From contig NZ_JBEXCV010000016.1 of the NCBI RefSeq assembly GCF_040605455.1, positions 25,481-89,480 of the forward strand: a stretch of DNA of 64,000 bases, given 5' to 3'. Every line of letters begins with the position of its first letter. The stretch's first letter is position 1. Of this stretch, positions 1-9,303 are shown piece after piece. The notes under the pieces are model-generated. The model was not told where the DNA came from. It was given only the letters and a program-made list of their open reading frames with translations, and did no database searches. This DNA comes from Embleya sp040605455. GTDB lineage: Bacteria > Actinomycetota > Actinomycetes > Streptomycetales > Streptomycetaceae. Both the position numbers and the translations under genes were made by a program.

Positions 1-469
1 GGCAGCTGTGCTCGTGAACGCAGTCGGTTCCGTAGGCTCGTCCGCAATCGCCCAGGGCGACGCGCCGGCGTTCGAAGTGACCCAGGAACTCCTGCCATTC
101 CTCGTCGGTGGGGGTGCGGTATTCCTCGCTGGGGCGGGTCTGGCGTCGGCGTGAGATGAAAGCTCGGTGTCCGTTGATGACCTCTTCGGGATAGACCGTC
201 TTGTATCCCATCGTGGTGTTGATATCCCGGTGTCCGACGACGAGTTGGGCAATGTGAGGCGACATGCCATTCATGATCGCGTCCGTGATGAACAGCCTGC
301 GAAAGTCGTGTGGCGTGAACTCCAGCGGCAGGCCCGCAGCGTCGGTGAGACCGGTGTGGGTGAGCCCTTCGTCGAGCAGATCCCGGATGCCGGAGACGGG
401 GATCGGCCATCGACGGCGTACGTACACGCTGACCCCGGTCCTCACAAACGGTCCTTTGCGCGGGCATGA
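1..469 (-). pseudogene. Tyrosine recombinase, C-terminal fragment
   Basis: This is the catalytic C-terminal part of a phage-integrase-type (tyrosine) recombinase, cut by the left window edge at its 3' end. On the minus strand it reads through the HxxR box (TPHDFRRLFITDAIMNG) and the GHR box (QLVVGHRDINTTMGYK), followed by the EEYRTPTDEEW and CVHEHSC segments usual in actinomycete integrases. The frame is closed by a stop at 470-472 just upstream of the catalytic domain, and no start codon or N-terminal domain is present, so the gene is broken at that end. It probably belonged to a Tn554-like or integrative element; related debris lies at 8.5-9.3 kb and 12.3-14.3 kb. Confidence 0.8.
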
Positions 470-584
470 TCAAGAACGGGTCGCCGGCCCCCGCCCGACC
501 GTCGATTGCTTCTCACAACCCGTTCTCACTCAAAAGCGGGATGCGCCCTCTTCTGAGACTTGCATTGTGCGAAAATCCGGGCCC

Positions 585-1316
585 GTGACGGACCCTCAAA
601 CCCCTTCCCCGTCCGAGCAGTCGGACGCGGACGATGTCGAGTGGCACGCCTGCCCGAAGTGCGACACGCAGCCCGGATCGCCGTGCCGCTCGCGCTCAGG
701 AGCGGTCACCTCCGCCTACCACACCCGCCGCTTCACCCTGGTGCCCCGCCTGAAGAAGGCGCTGCGGGTGCCGACCCCGGCCGACCGCGGGCCGGGGCAG
801 CCGTGGCGACCGGGCACCCCACCGCCTGCGCCGATCGACTCGGACCTGCCCAGCGCGGACATCCGCATCGGCTACGCCCGCTGCTCGACGCTCGGGCAGG
901 AACTCGACTCCCAGCTCGACGCACTCGGCAAGCACGGCATCCCGAGGGACAAGATCTTCAGCGAGAAGATCAGCACCCGCGTCCGCGTACGCCCCAAGTT
1001 CGAGGAAGCGCTGCGGACCGCGCGGGAGGTCAAGGCCCACGCCCCACACTGCCGGGTCATCTTCACCATGTACGAGATGAAGCGGCTCGGCCGCGACGCC
1101 GCCGAACTCACCACGCTCGCCGACCACCTCACCGCCCACGGCCTCATCCTGGAGATGCTCGCCGGGCCGCTGCCCGGCATCTACGACCCCATCGGGCCCG
1201 GCAAGCTGCTGTTCGCGTTCTTCGCCGCGATGGCCGTTATCTCAAGCGCGCCGATCAAGCAGGGCTGTGACCTGGGCGGCCAGGTCAACGACACTGTCTT
1301 CGACCTGGCCGCTTAA
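585..1316 (+). pseudogene. Serine recombinase with N-terminal zinc finger, C-terminus replaced
   Basis: Resolvase-type serine recombinase (site-specific DNA strand exchange). The start is taken at GTG 585. Residues 23-46 form a Cys3His finger (CPKC, GSPC, YH), residues 93-215 are the catalytic domain with the Ser in GYARCSTLGQ, and the conserved AEKISTR-like and YEMKRLGRDAAEL segments are present. Family members continue after FAAMA with an ERE-containing helix and a DNA-binding tail. Here, at about residue 217 (near 1235), the sequence changes to 26 unrelated residues and stops. The protein would lack its long helix and DNA-binding domain and is unlikely to recombine DNA. A fragment with the same zinc finger lies at 9304-9513. 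Confidence 0.75.
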
Positions 1317-1484
1317 CGCCTTCGAGGCCCGGTCAGCACGGGCCGATCGTTATTGAAGAGCGACGCGGTGCACTGGGTTCGGGGCCTGTGTGACAGTGGC
1401 CATGAGGATTTCCCCGGGGACGGCCAGTTGCGGGTGTGACGTTCAGTGACCAACTTCGGTGGGGTTGACCAGGGCGACTGGGCT

Positions 1485-2327
1485 TCAGGTCCAGGCGCGG
1501 AAGGCCTTCCGAAGGAGTTCGCCGAACTCGGCGGGATGCGTGGTCAGGCCGGTGTGCCCGCCTGGAAAGTGCTGGAGTTCCGTGCCGAGGCGCTCGGCCA
1601 GGAAAGCGGCAGGACGGTAGAGCAGCTCGCCGCGTGAATCCTGGCCGCACGCGAGCACAAGCCGGTCCGACAGCGCCTCCAGCTGGTGGATGTCCGGGGC
1701 GTAGGACATGAAGCTGGGCACGATGCGCCCGACGAAGTACGGCAGGTCGGCCATCGTTTGCTCGGCCCGCGCCGCCGCTTGCGGCGGAAGCTTGATCTCG
1801 GCCTTCGGCTCGGTGGTGTCGACGTCCTTCTTCAGACCCGCAGCGAACACGGCCATCGCCGGCATGAGCCCCTGGGCGTGGAACGTCGCTTGCACCCGTG
1901 CGATGAGCGCGCGGTGCTCGGCGGCGTCCGGCAGGACCTCCACTACCGGCGGCTCGTGCGCCACGACGCGTTCGAGGCGTTGGGGACGGGTGATAAGCAG
2001 GTGCAGGGCGGCGATCGCGCCCGAGCTTGCGCCGAACACCCGGGCGGGCTCATCGGGCGACAGCAGTTCCAGTATCCGGAACGCGTCATCGGCGTGCTCG
2101 GTCACTCGCTGCTCGGCCTCGGGGTCGTCCAGCGTGCTGCGGGACATGCCGCGCGGGTCGTAGGTCGCGACGGTGTATTCGGCGGCCAGGTCGTCGGCGA
2201 TGGCGTCGAAGGAGGCCGCGCCGCCCGTCCCTCCGGGGATCAGCAGCAGGAGCGGTCCCTGGCCGCGCACTTCGTAGTGCAGCGTCGCACCGTTCACGCG
2301 CAGGCTGCCGATGGTCGGGTCGGTCAT
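1485..2327 (-). CDS. Alpha/beta hydrolase
   Basis: A 280-residue cytoplasmic alpha/beta-hydrolase. An HYEVRGQGPLLLLIPGG oxyanion-hole region near residue 20, a YDPRGMSRS strand, the nucleophile elbow FGASSGAIAAL (Ser near residue 100), a late Asp-containing region and a C-terminal His in FPGGHTGLTTHP fit the catalytic triad. The substrate cannot be told from sequence. The start is the ATG at 2327, whose first bases overlap the TGA of the upstream TetR gene (ATGA), so the two are translationally coupled and the hydrolase is probably the regulator's target. It is intact and uses codons like the chromosome, unlike the mobile debris around it. Confidence 0.85.
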   Translation of the reverse strand: MTDPTIGSLRVNGATLHYEVRGQGPLLLLIPGGTGGAASFDAIADDLAAEYTVATYDPRGMSRSTLDDPEAEQRVTEHADDAFRILELLSPDEPARVFGASSGAIAALHLLITRPQRLERVVAHEPPVVEVLPDAAEHRALIARVQATFHAQGLMPAMAVFAAGLKKDVDTTEPKAEIKLPPQAAARAEQTMADLPYFVGRIVPSFMSYAPDIHQLEALSDRLVLACGQDSRGELLYRPAAFLAERLGTELQHFPGGHTGLTTHPAEFGELLRKAFRAWT

Positions 2328-2917
2328 GAGGAGTCTCCTTCTCGGGATGGGAGCCAGTGCTCCAGGAGGGTGTGCAGGGCGTCGAGGGCGCGGACCCAGG
2401 AGTGCTGCGGCAAGCGCTCGTGTGCGAACCCGCCCGCGGCCTCCAAGGCGACGAACCCGTGGAATGTGCTGCGCAGCAACCGGACCGCGTCGGTCAGGTC
2501 GGGCTCGGCCAGTCCGTAGCCGCGCAGCATGCCGTAGGTCAGCTCGACCGCGCGCCGTGGTCCGGGCGCTTTTGCGGCCAGCTCGGGGTCGATCTGGATC
2601 GGGGTCTGCGTCGCCATGTAGCGGCCCGGATGCTTGTGGGCGTAGTCCCGCCAGGCGTTCGCAAACGCGACCAGCGCGTCCTTGCGCGCCCGCCCGGCGG
2701 TCGCCTCCGCGATGCGGATGCTCTTCTCGTCCGCCGCAAGGAGCGCGATCCGTCCGCGCAGATCCGCCAGGCTGCGGACGTGCGTGTAGAGGCTCGCGTC
2801 CTTCACGCCGAGCCGTCGCGCCACCTGTGACATGGTCACTTGGTCGAGCCCGACCTCGTCTGCCAGTTCGGCGCCCGCGACCGTCACCCGCTCCGCCGTC
2901 AGCCCGGCCCGCGCCAT
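2324..2917 (-). CDS. TetR-family transcriptional regulator
   Basis: A 197-residue TetR-type repressor. The N-terminal helix-turn-helix spans about residues 10-50 (VTMSQVARRLGVKDASLYTHVRSL), followed by an all-helical ligand and dimerisation domain. It is the first gene of a two-gene operon and overlaps the alpha/beta hydrolase start by 4 bp. Immediately upstream, at 2934-2973, lie two direct 20 bp repeats rich in CTAGG, which are very good candidates for its own operators. A small hydrophobic ligand is the usual inducer in this family; which one is unknown. Confidence 0.85.
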   Translation of the reverse strand: MARAGLTAERVTVAGAELADEVGLDQVTMSQVARRLGVKDASLYTHVRSLADLRGRIALLAADEKSIRIAEATAGRARKDALVAFANAWRDYAHKHPGRYMATQTPIQIDPELAAKAPGPRRAVELTYGMLRGYGLAEPDLTDAVRLLRSTFHGFVALEAAGGFAHERLPQHSWVRALDALHTLLEHWLPSREGDSS

Positions 2918-2933
2918 GTGCCCTCCCCAAGAT

Positions 2934-2973
2934 CCTAGGATATCTAGGTATAGCCTAGGAGTCCTAGGTATAC
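2934..2973. promoter_or_regulatory. Tandem CTAGG operator repeats upstream of tetR
   Basis: Two imperfect direct repeats of 20 bp (2934-2953 and 2954-2973), each containing two CTAGG pentamers spaced 9 bp apart and ending in GGTATA. The CTAGG cores start at 2935, 2944, 2955 and 2964. The block is AT-rich against the surroundings and lies 17 bp upstream of the tetR start, so it probably holds the promoter and two TetR dimer sites one and nearly two helical turns apart. Confidence 0.55.
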
Positions 2974-3021
2974 CAAGCGGAGGGGCGCATTCACACAGGT
3001 ACCGCTGCGGATGACGGGGAA

Positions 3022-3336
3022 TCAGGGCTGGGCACCAACACCTGTGCGTGCGGATGCCCGCTGGTCGCCGCGCGCGTGAGCGAGCTGGCGACGCAGACGC
3101 TGATTCTCTTCTGTGAGTTGCCGGTTCCGTTCCAGGGCTGCCTCCAGGCGTGCGTGCAGCGAGGCATCGGAGGAACGCTCAGCCGCAGGGATCTGCGGTG
3201 AGGGGGAACGGCGGCTCGTTGCACGGAGACTTTCGATCTCGGCTCGGATGTCGGGCCGGCAGTAGAGCCAGCACCACAGCCAGACCGGTTTCGGATCGCG
3301 GTCGCCCGGCAGGTGCTCAACCTTCAGTCGCACCAA
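3022..3336 (-). pseudogene. Chimera of a transposase fragment and a TnpC-like (DUF6262) tail
   Basis: The first about 24 residues (VRLKVEHLPGDRDPKPVWLW) match the middle of a DDE transposase common in Streptomyces, in the stretch just before its RRFDLEHTFR region. The rest (from PDIRAEIESLR to RLRRQLAHARGDQRA) is a coiled-coil-like end typical of the DUF6262/TnpC accessory proteins of Tn554-like elements. The join lies near 3263. The reading frame stays open through it, but neither parent gene is complete. It is best seen as a scar of nested insertion. Confidence 0.6.
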
Positions 3337-3722
3337 CGTGCCGTGCCGGCTTTCTCCAAGACGCGGCGGGCGTCCTCGACGGTCAGATGCCCATAGTCTC
3401 GGTCGTGTCGGTGTGGATGCCGGCTACGGTCCGCTGGTGCCCGTGGAATTCCCGACTGACGTATACGGGGCCTCCAGAGCTGGTCTTCGAACTGCCCCCG
3501 AATGGCCGATGTCTCGTCTTATCTGACGTAGCCGGCTCTCCGGGTTGAGGCGTGAGAGGGTCGTGCCCGGGATGAGACCTGGAGATTCGCTGACGGCCTC
3601 GGGCCGGTGGCGGCCGAGTCGGCAGTCGAGACGCTCCGGCGAGCAAACCCGGGGGCTCCCCGACGACGAGGGCAACCTGCTGGGGGCGTACACCGCGAAG
3701 CTGCAGGGCGAGGAGGCGAGGC
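3337..3722. other. Gap with degenerate mobile-element sequence, no gene called
   Basis: No convincing gene. The sequence between the chimeric transposase fragment and the YwqK-type gene has mixed codon bias in all frames. The last 20 bp carry a good ribosome-binding site (GGAGG) for the gene starting at 3723. Confidence 0.4.
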
Positions 3723-6519
3723 ATGACCGCGCGGCGCACCGATCCCCGGCCGCCCGAGGCGTGGTGGTCGGAGGAGGACCAAGAGTGGGTCCTCGGCGAC
3801 AAGGACGAGCACGGACGTCTCACGGGCCTGGTCCGCCGTTGGGACGCGGACGGCCGGTTCATCTACGAGTCCGAGCATGCGGCCGGCCGTCCGCACGGCA
3901 TCTACCGGCGCTACGACCACCCCGGCGGCGAGTTGTCGCAGGAGGGCCGGTACACGGACGGCCGCGTCGACGGCGTACGGCGCTTCCACCGGCCGAGAAC
4001 CCGGAGCCGCAGTCGCCGGGGCCGGGATACGGCTCGGGTGGCCCGTGGCGGGACGCGGTGGAGTCGGTACGTGTCTACGAGTGCGTGTACGCCGACGGCG
4101 ACTTGATCGGCACCCGTCATCTCGACGGAGCCGGGGTCGAGGTCCAACACAGCTCGGGCAAGCCCGTGCCGCCGCGCCCCGAAGGCGTGGCACCCACGGC
4201 GAGCCATCTGCCGGGCTTGGGGGACGTCGCGTGGCTGTTCATGCGGCGGCGTGGCGAGGAAGGTGAGGAGACGCTCGAAACCCGGCGCTGGTGGGCCGAC
4301 GGCACCCTCCAGAGCGAGTGGACCCTCGACGGCACCGACCGGCGCTACTACCGGAGTGGCGTCCTCTGGTGGGAGCACCGTCGGGTGCCTCGTGGGGACG
4401 TCCGCCCCCTGCACGGCACTTGGCGCTACCACGACGTGCACGGACTGCTGCGCCGTGAGTCCGGCTACGACTCCGGGTCCGGACGCGGAGTCGAGCGGCA
4501 CCGGACCCGGCACCGCACGGCCGAGGAGGCGGACGGTCGCGGCGTCACCCGCTCCGGCCCGGTCGAGGACGCCGTCGAGGTGGGCCTGTGGCAGGTCCGC
4601 GACGCCGACGGCACACCCGTACGGGAGGTCCGGCTCGGGCGCCTGTGGGGCAACGCCGATCTGCCGGCTACCCCGGCCGCCGCCGAACTGCCGTACAGTG
4701 CAGCGGAGTTGCACGCCGTGCTCGCCGAAGCCGACGCCGACGACCCGGACGGCGGCCCCGCGCAGCTGGCCCGGATCCGGCTCTCCGCCCGGGAGGGCGC
4801 CGCAGCACTCACGCCGGTCATCGGCGACGAGCGGCCCTGGCCCGCCGTCATGGTCGACGGTCCCTACTGGCACGAGGGCATACCTGTCTCGCCGCTGACC
4901 CCGCGGTCGTCACTCACCGAGGTGATCCATGCCCTGCGGTGGGGAGAGTCTGCGGGCCCGACCCTGGCCCGGCTCGCCCACGACCTCTTCCACCGCGGGC
5001 ACCTGCACACCGCCCTGGACGTCATCGACGCGGCCCTCCTCCTCGGCGACGACGCCGACCGGCACCGGACACGGGCGGTCCTGCTCAGGGCCCTCGGCCG
5101 CGACACCGACGCCGACGCCGTCGTCCCGGGACCGGACCACGTCGACCCGGCCGCCGCCCGTCTGCTGCTCGCCATCCGTGAACGCCCCGCCGACAACGGC
5201 CCCCGGCTGGCCTACGCGGAGCTGGTGGCCCTCTCCCACCCCGAGCACGCCCGGCTGATCACGCCCAGTGCGGCAGCAACGCGGACGACGAGGACGCCGC
5301 CGTGGCCGCGTACTTGGCCGCGCTGCCCGAGGAGGTGCGTGACGTCCTCATCGGCCGCCCGGAACGCGGATTCGTGCGCTCGGTCTCCGACATGGAAGCG
5401 GCGACCTTCCTGCGTCACCATGACGCCCTCTTCCGCGCCGGGCCCGAAGACGACTGCCTCGAGCTGCAGTTCGCAAGCGACCATCTCGCCGAGATCTCGC
5501 TGCTTCCCGCTCTCGGCCGCTACCGCAGCGTACGCACCTATGACACCTACCTGGACGGCGACGCCGTGGCCCGGCTGGCCCGGTCGCCGCATCTGCGGCA
5601 GTTGGAAAGTCTCGCGCTGCCGGATTCCAACCTGGACGACGACGGTCTGACCGCCCTGCTCACCAGCCACAGCTACCCGCGCCTGCGTGAACTGGACCTG
5701 TCCGCCTCACGTTACGACGAGCAGGAATTTTCCTCCGCCGGGCTCCTACGGCTGCCCGACGCCGTCTTCGCGCCGCATCTGGAGCGCCTCGACCTCAAGC
5801 GCAGCACCTTCGACGATCTCGACAGCGCCCTGGCGACGGTCCTACCGGCACTGCCGCGCCTCACCGACCTCACACTTGACAACCACCTGCTCGGCGACAA
5901 CGTGCTGACCCGGCTGAGCGAGCTGCCCAACCGCTTCACCGCGCTCGACCTCGCGAGCGGCGCCTTCACCCAGGAAGGCGTCGACGCGCTGGTCAACTCC
6001 CCTGTGGCAGCCGGCCTCCAGAGTCTCGCCATGGCGATCAACGGTTTCAATACCGGGGCCGCCATGCTCACACTGGTGCGGGGGCGGCGGCTGGGCGCCC
6101 TGCGGACGCTCCAGCTCTCCGGGGGCTATCTCGACAGGCTGCCACCCGAGATCGGCCCCGCCCTCGCGGAGTCGGTGTTCACCGAATCGCTGGAACTACT
6201 GCGGCTGGACCGGGGCCGCCTCGGCCCCGACGGCACCGCCGGCCTGGCAGCGGCATCGTTCCGGCGGCTGCGCCGCCTCGACCTCGGCAACTGCGGCATC
6301 GGCGACCGCGGAGCGGCTGTCTTGGCCCGCACCCCGATGCCGGCCACCCTGCGGTGTCTGGTGCTCGACAACAACGAGATCGGCGACGCGGGTGCACTCG
6401 CCCTGGCCCGGTCACCGCACCTGACCGGACTCGAAGGGCTCGGACTCCGGCACAACCGGTTCGGAGACCGTGCCGCCCGGGCACTGCGTGAACGCTTCGG
6501 CGGTGCCCTGTACGGCTGA
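3723..6519 (+). pseudogene. YwqK/MORN-TIGR02996-leucine-rich repeat protein with two frameshifts
   Basis: One large gene of about 930 codons spread over three frames. The first part (3723 to about 3995) starts at an ATG behind GGAGG and encodes MORN-like YwqK repeats (GRLTGLVRRWDADG, GRPHGIYRRYDHPGG). The second frame (about 3995-5268) continues them (WWADGTLQSEW, YYRSGVLWWEH) and ends in a TIGR02996-type segment (RPADNGPRLAYAEL). The third frame (about 5268-6519) starts at AAYLAALPEEVRDVLIGRP and has 10 or more leucine-rich repeats (LRRLDLGNCGIGDRGAAVL, LRCLVLDNNEIGDAGALAL). The domain order matches known TIGR02996 proteins, so this was once a single gene. The two shifts are either genuine mutations or assembly errors. 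YwqK-type proteins are listed as antitoxins or immunity factors; no partner toxin is visible. Confidence 0.65.
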
Positions 6520-6855
6520 CGCGGCGACCGGACTCACCGCCGCCCGGACGAAGGCAGCAGCAGCTTTCCTTCGCGTCCCAAGGTCAGAGCGAGGTCGGCA
6601 TCCACCGAGCCCTCCACCACCGCAGGCCCCGAACCCGAGACTCGCATCGACCCGACCACTACGAACAGGGGGTGTCGCCAACGAACGGCGATCCAACCGA
6701 CACGTAGCTGAGCGTGATGCTCTGGCCGTTGGAGCGGGCGGCCGACGGCAGGGGAGCCGCCGACGGTGTTTCATAGGTGGTCACCCAATGCCGCGAAGTC
6801 AGGGATCGCCAGGCGGTTGTCAAGCAAGGGGCTACGTGAACTTCAGGCTCTGAGC
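6520..6855. other. Intergenic region, no gene seen
   Basis: 336 bp between the leucine-rich-repeat gene and the chimeric gene that converges on it. No reading frame has supportable homology or consistent codon bias. Confidence 0.4.
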
Positions 6856-7611
6856 TCAGAGGAAGACGCGCGCCACCTCCAGCCACTTCTGTGCGTCCTC
6901 GCCGGTCGCCGTCATGTCCGTCTCGGACCAGGGGCGACGCCGGGTGACACACAGGCAGAAGTCCGGGGCGCTGCCCTGAACCCGTTGCGTGGCAGCCTCG
7001 GGGCCCCACACCCAGGTCTGTCCGTCGGGTGCTGTCAGTTCGACACGGAAGGGGTCCGCCGGCTGAGGCAGTCCGACGGCGGCGAAGGACAGCTCCCGTC
7101 CCAACACCCCCAGCGAAGCGACGTGTTGCAGTCGATCCGTCGGGCGGCGCGCCACGCCCACGGCATCGAAGACGTCCTGCCCGTGTGCCCAGGTTTCCAT
7201 CAGACGAAGGGGCACCATCAGAGCCGGGGTCACCTTCGACATGTACCAGGGGAATGCGTGATACCCGAACCGCTTCTGAATCTCCGCCGCGTGCTCGTAC
7301 GGCGTCATCCGCCGCTCCGGATACCGCTTCACACACGACGCGTCCGCGATCGCGAGTTGCCCGGCCAGATACTCGACCACCTCCCACGGCACCGCCGGCG
7401 GATCGTCCCCCAGGAACCGACCGATGTAGCGGACCGTGCAGATCTGGATCGCCATACCCAGGCGATGACTGTCCGTCCTTCGCAACGCGATCAGGTCCCG
7501 ATCGTGGTCGTCCAGGAAGAAGAACCGCTCCAACTCGGGACGCGTGGGCACCTCGTTGAAGGCCCGATACGCGGTGGCCTGCTCGTCTTCTTCGCGCTCG
7601 GTATGTCTCAT
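6856..7611 (-). pseudogene. In-frame fusion of Tn3 transposase N-terminus to a TIGR03084-type protein
   Basis: An open 251-codon frame made of two unrelated halves. Residues 1-120 are the DUF4158 N-terminal domain of a Tn3-family transposase (RPELERFFFLDDHDRDLI, IADASCVKRYPERR, YEHAAEIQKRFGYHAF). Residues 121-251 are the C-terminal half of a TIGR03084/mycothiol-dependent maleylpyruvate-isomerase-like protein (RLMETWAHGQDVFDAVG, PFRVELTAPDGQTW, DFCLCVTRRRPWSETD). The join is near 7252. The metal-binding N-terminal half of the TIGR03084 protein and the DDE domain of the transposase are both missing, so I treat it as two pseudogenes joined by deletion, although the frame is undamaged. Confidence 0.7.
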
Positions 7612-7651
7612 GAGACATGCAGCCGACGCAAGCCGGGGCCTGGATCTGCAG

Positions 7652-7747
7652 GTTACTGAGATTTGATGCGTGATGTCGCTGGGTCGACGCCTTGAACTGC
7701 GAAGAGGAGGGCCCGCCCCGCGGCATCACGCGAAGATCACCAGTAAC
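7652..7747 (-). repeat. Left copy of ~94 bp inverted repeat
   Basis: 96 bp that, read on the minus strand, begins GTTACTGGTGATCTTCGC and ends ATCAAATCTCAGTAAC. It is a close inverted match of 8430-8521. Each copy also has short terminal inverted repeats of its own (GTTACTG and CAGTAAC). It lies 40 bp from the start of the Tn3/TIGR03084 fusion. Confidence 0.75.
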
Positions 7748-7841
7748 ACCCCGATGTCCCCAACCGTGACGAAGATCGTAAATCGCGGAAGAGCCTTCAC
7801 CCAGGCGCCTCCTCCCGACCGCCCTGGTAGCGTGCGCCGGC

Positions 7842-8357
7842 ATGTCATCGGAACTGGAACGCCCCCCGCGCCAAGCGGACGAACGCACCGCGCTCATCGG
7901 CTGGCTGGACCTGCAGCGGCAGATCCTGCGCTGGAAATGCGAAGGGCTGAGCGACGAGGACGCGCGCCGCCCGGTCATCCCGACCTCACCGGACATGACG
8001 ATGGCCGGTCTCATCTCCCACATGCGCTGGACCGAGCACATATGGCTGGAAGTGCTGTTCCTCGGCGGCGACAAGAAGCAGAACCCCGCATTCGACGAGT
8101 CAACCAAGAACGCCGACTGGCACACCGACGGCCGCCCCCTCGCAGAGCTCCTCGCGGAGTACGAGGCCCAGTGCGCCCGCAGCAACGAGATCGTTGCCGC
8201 GGCCGACCTGGACGACGCCGGCCGCCACCCCGACTTCCGCGACGGCAGCGCCAACCTCCGCTGGATGCTGATCCACCTCGTCGAGGAGACGGGGCGACAC
8301 GCGGGGCACGCGGACATCGTCCGGGAGCTACTCGACGGCACGAAGGGCTACTTCTAG
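7842..8357 (+). CDS. DinB-family protein
   Basis: A 171-residue DinB/DUF664 four-helix-bundle protein. The three metal-ligand histidines expected of the family are visible in SHMRWTEHIW, and in HLVEETGRHAGHADIVREL near the C-terminus. These proteins are metal-dependent, often thiol-linked enzymes of unknown substrate. A TAGCGT hexamer 8 bp before the ATG and the lack of a ribosome-binding site suggest a leaderless transcript. The gene is intact and is flanked on both sides by inverted ~94 bp repeats, which makes it look like the cargo of a small mobile cassette. Confidence 0.85.
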   Translation: MSSELERPPRQADERTALIGWLDLQRQILRWKCEGLSDEDARRPVIPTSPDMTMAGLISHMRWTEHIWLEVLFLGGDKKQNPAFDESTKNADWHTDGRPLAELLAEYEAQCARSNEIVAAADLDDAGRHPDFRDGSANLRWMLIHLVEETGRHAGHADIVRELLDGTKGYF

Positions 8358-8429
8358 CACAGCCCCGCGAAGCGGGCCCTTCCCTCAGGAGCCAGGCCAA
8401 CACGCCTCACGACCAATGCGGGAGAGCCC

Positions 8430-8521
8430 GTTACTGGTGATCTTCGCATGATGCCGCGCGGCTGTCGTCTTCGCAGTTCAAGACGCCGCCCCAGCGACAT
8501 CACGCATCAAATCTCAGTAGC
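8430..8521 (+). repeat. Right copy of ~94 bp inverted repeat
   Basis: 92 bp beginning GTTACTGGTGATCTTCGC and ending ATCAAATCTCAGTAGC, about 85 % identical to the reverse complement of 7652-7747. Its right end overlaps the stop codon of the TnpC-like gene. The repeat may be the end sequence of a Tn554-like element, with the second copy left behind by another insertion. Confidence 0.75.
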
Positions 8522-8966
8522 GGCGCTGACGGCCCCGGCGGGGTCGGATCGGGATAACGGTGGTTGAGACGTCCCTGGCGAGCTGCTGCCGGAGGGCTTC
8601 GTTGTCGTGGTGGAGGGCAGCGATCGCGGTGGCAGCGGCCTTGAGCTTGTTCTCCAGGAGGGTGCATTCCTGGGTCTTGGCGGCCAGCCGCTTCTTGAGG
8701 TCGGCGATGGTAGCGTCGCGCTGGGACTCGCCGGGGGTGGTCTTGCCATGAGTGGCGATGTGGGCGTCCCAGTCGGCGAGGACGGCGTAGGCGCGGTTCA
8801 TGGTGGCGCGGCTGATCTGGGCTTCTTTGTAGAGGTTCTCTTTGGTGAGACGCCCGTCGGTGCGCTGGGGCCGGCCTTCGAGGAGACGGGTCATCGCGCC
8901 GCGCAGAGCGGCTGCGGCCTTCGGGCTGACCTGGTCCTGGGGCGCGTCGCTGGCGAGGTCGGTCAC
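8514..8966 (-). CDS. TnpC-like coiled-coil protein of a Tn554-type element (DUF6262)
   Basis: A 150-residue basic protein starting at GTG 8966 (GTGA overlap with the upstream remnant). Residues 10-75 look like a winged-helix DNA-binding region (LTKENLYKEAQISRATMNRAY). Residues 80-140 are a heptad-rich coiled coil (AATIADLKKRLAAKTQECTL onward, then ALHHDNEALRQQLA) and the tail is arginine-rich (PRRGRQRRY). This fits TnpC of Tn554-like elements, which helps orient the two tyrosine recombinases. It appears intact, but its recombinase partners here are not. Confidence 0.7.
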   Translation of the reverse strand: MTDLASDAPQDQVSPKAAAALRGAMTRLLEGRPQRTDGRLTKENLYKEAQISRATMNRAYAVLADWDAHIATHGKTTPGESQRDATIADLKKRLAAKTQECTLLENKLKAAATAIAALHHDNEALRQQLARDVSTTVIPIRPRRGRQRRY

Positions 8967-9261
8967 GGGCGAGGCTCCTTCGCCATCGTGAGAACCCGGT
9001 TGGTGGTGTCCAGTTCGCGCTCGGCGAGCTCGCGGCAGACGGTCGGAATGCGGGGGTTGTTGATGATCTCCAGTTGTTTGCGCCCGTGGGAGTCGTAGAA
9101 GGGCAGTTGTTCGGAGGTGATCATGCTGTTGCCGCACATCGAGAGCCGCTCTGGTGGCAGAGGGCGATCCGTTCGCCGAAGACCTGGTTTTCGACCTCAC
9201 GCATGCCCTGGGCTTCCGATTCGACGGCGGCACGTCCCTTGAACCATCGGTTGCCGGCATC
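8963..9261 (-). pseudogene. C-terminal remnant of Tn554-like recombinase, frameshifted
   Basis: The minus strand reads GMREVENQVFGERIALCHQ in one frame and, after a one-base slip near 9130 (in CGATGTGCGG), MITSEQLPFYDSHGRKQLEI and NNPRIPTVCRELAERELDTT in the next, ending in a TGA that overlaps the tnpC-like start. I recognise this as the tail of the recombinase that normally precedes such helpers. An in-frame TGA at 9265-9267 closes the upstream side, so the catalytic domain is gone. Confidence 0.55.
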
Positions 9262-9303
9262 TGATCATGCCCGCCCGAGGACAACCGAGGTCGACGCCGG
9301 CTG

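Noticed and set aside
462..9273. TGATCATGCCCG present near 461-472 (reverse) and at 9262-9273 (forward), possible element boundary pair
   Set aside because: Only about 13 bp are shared and the centre is a common palindrome; both copies adjoin recombinase debris, so common ancestry is enough to explain it.
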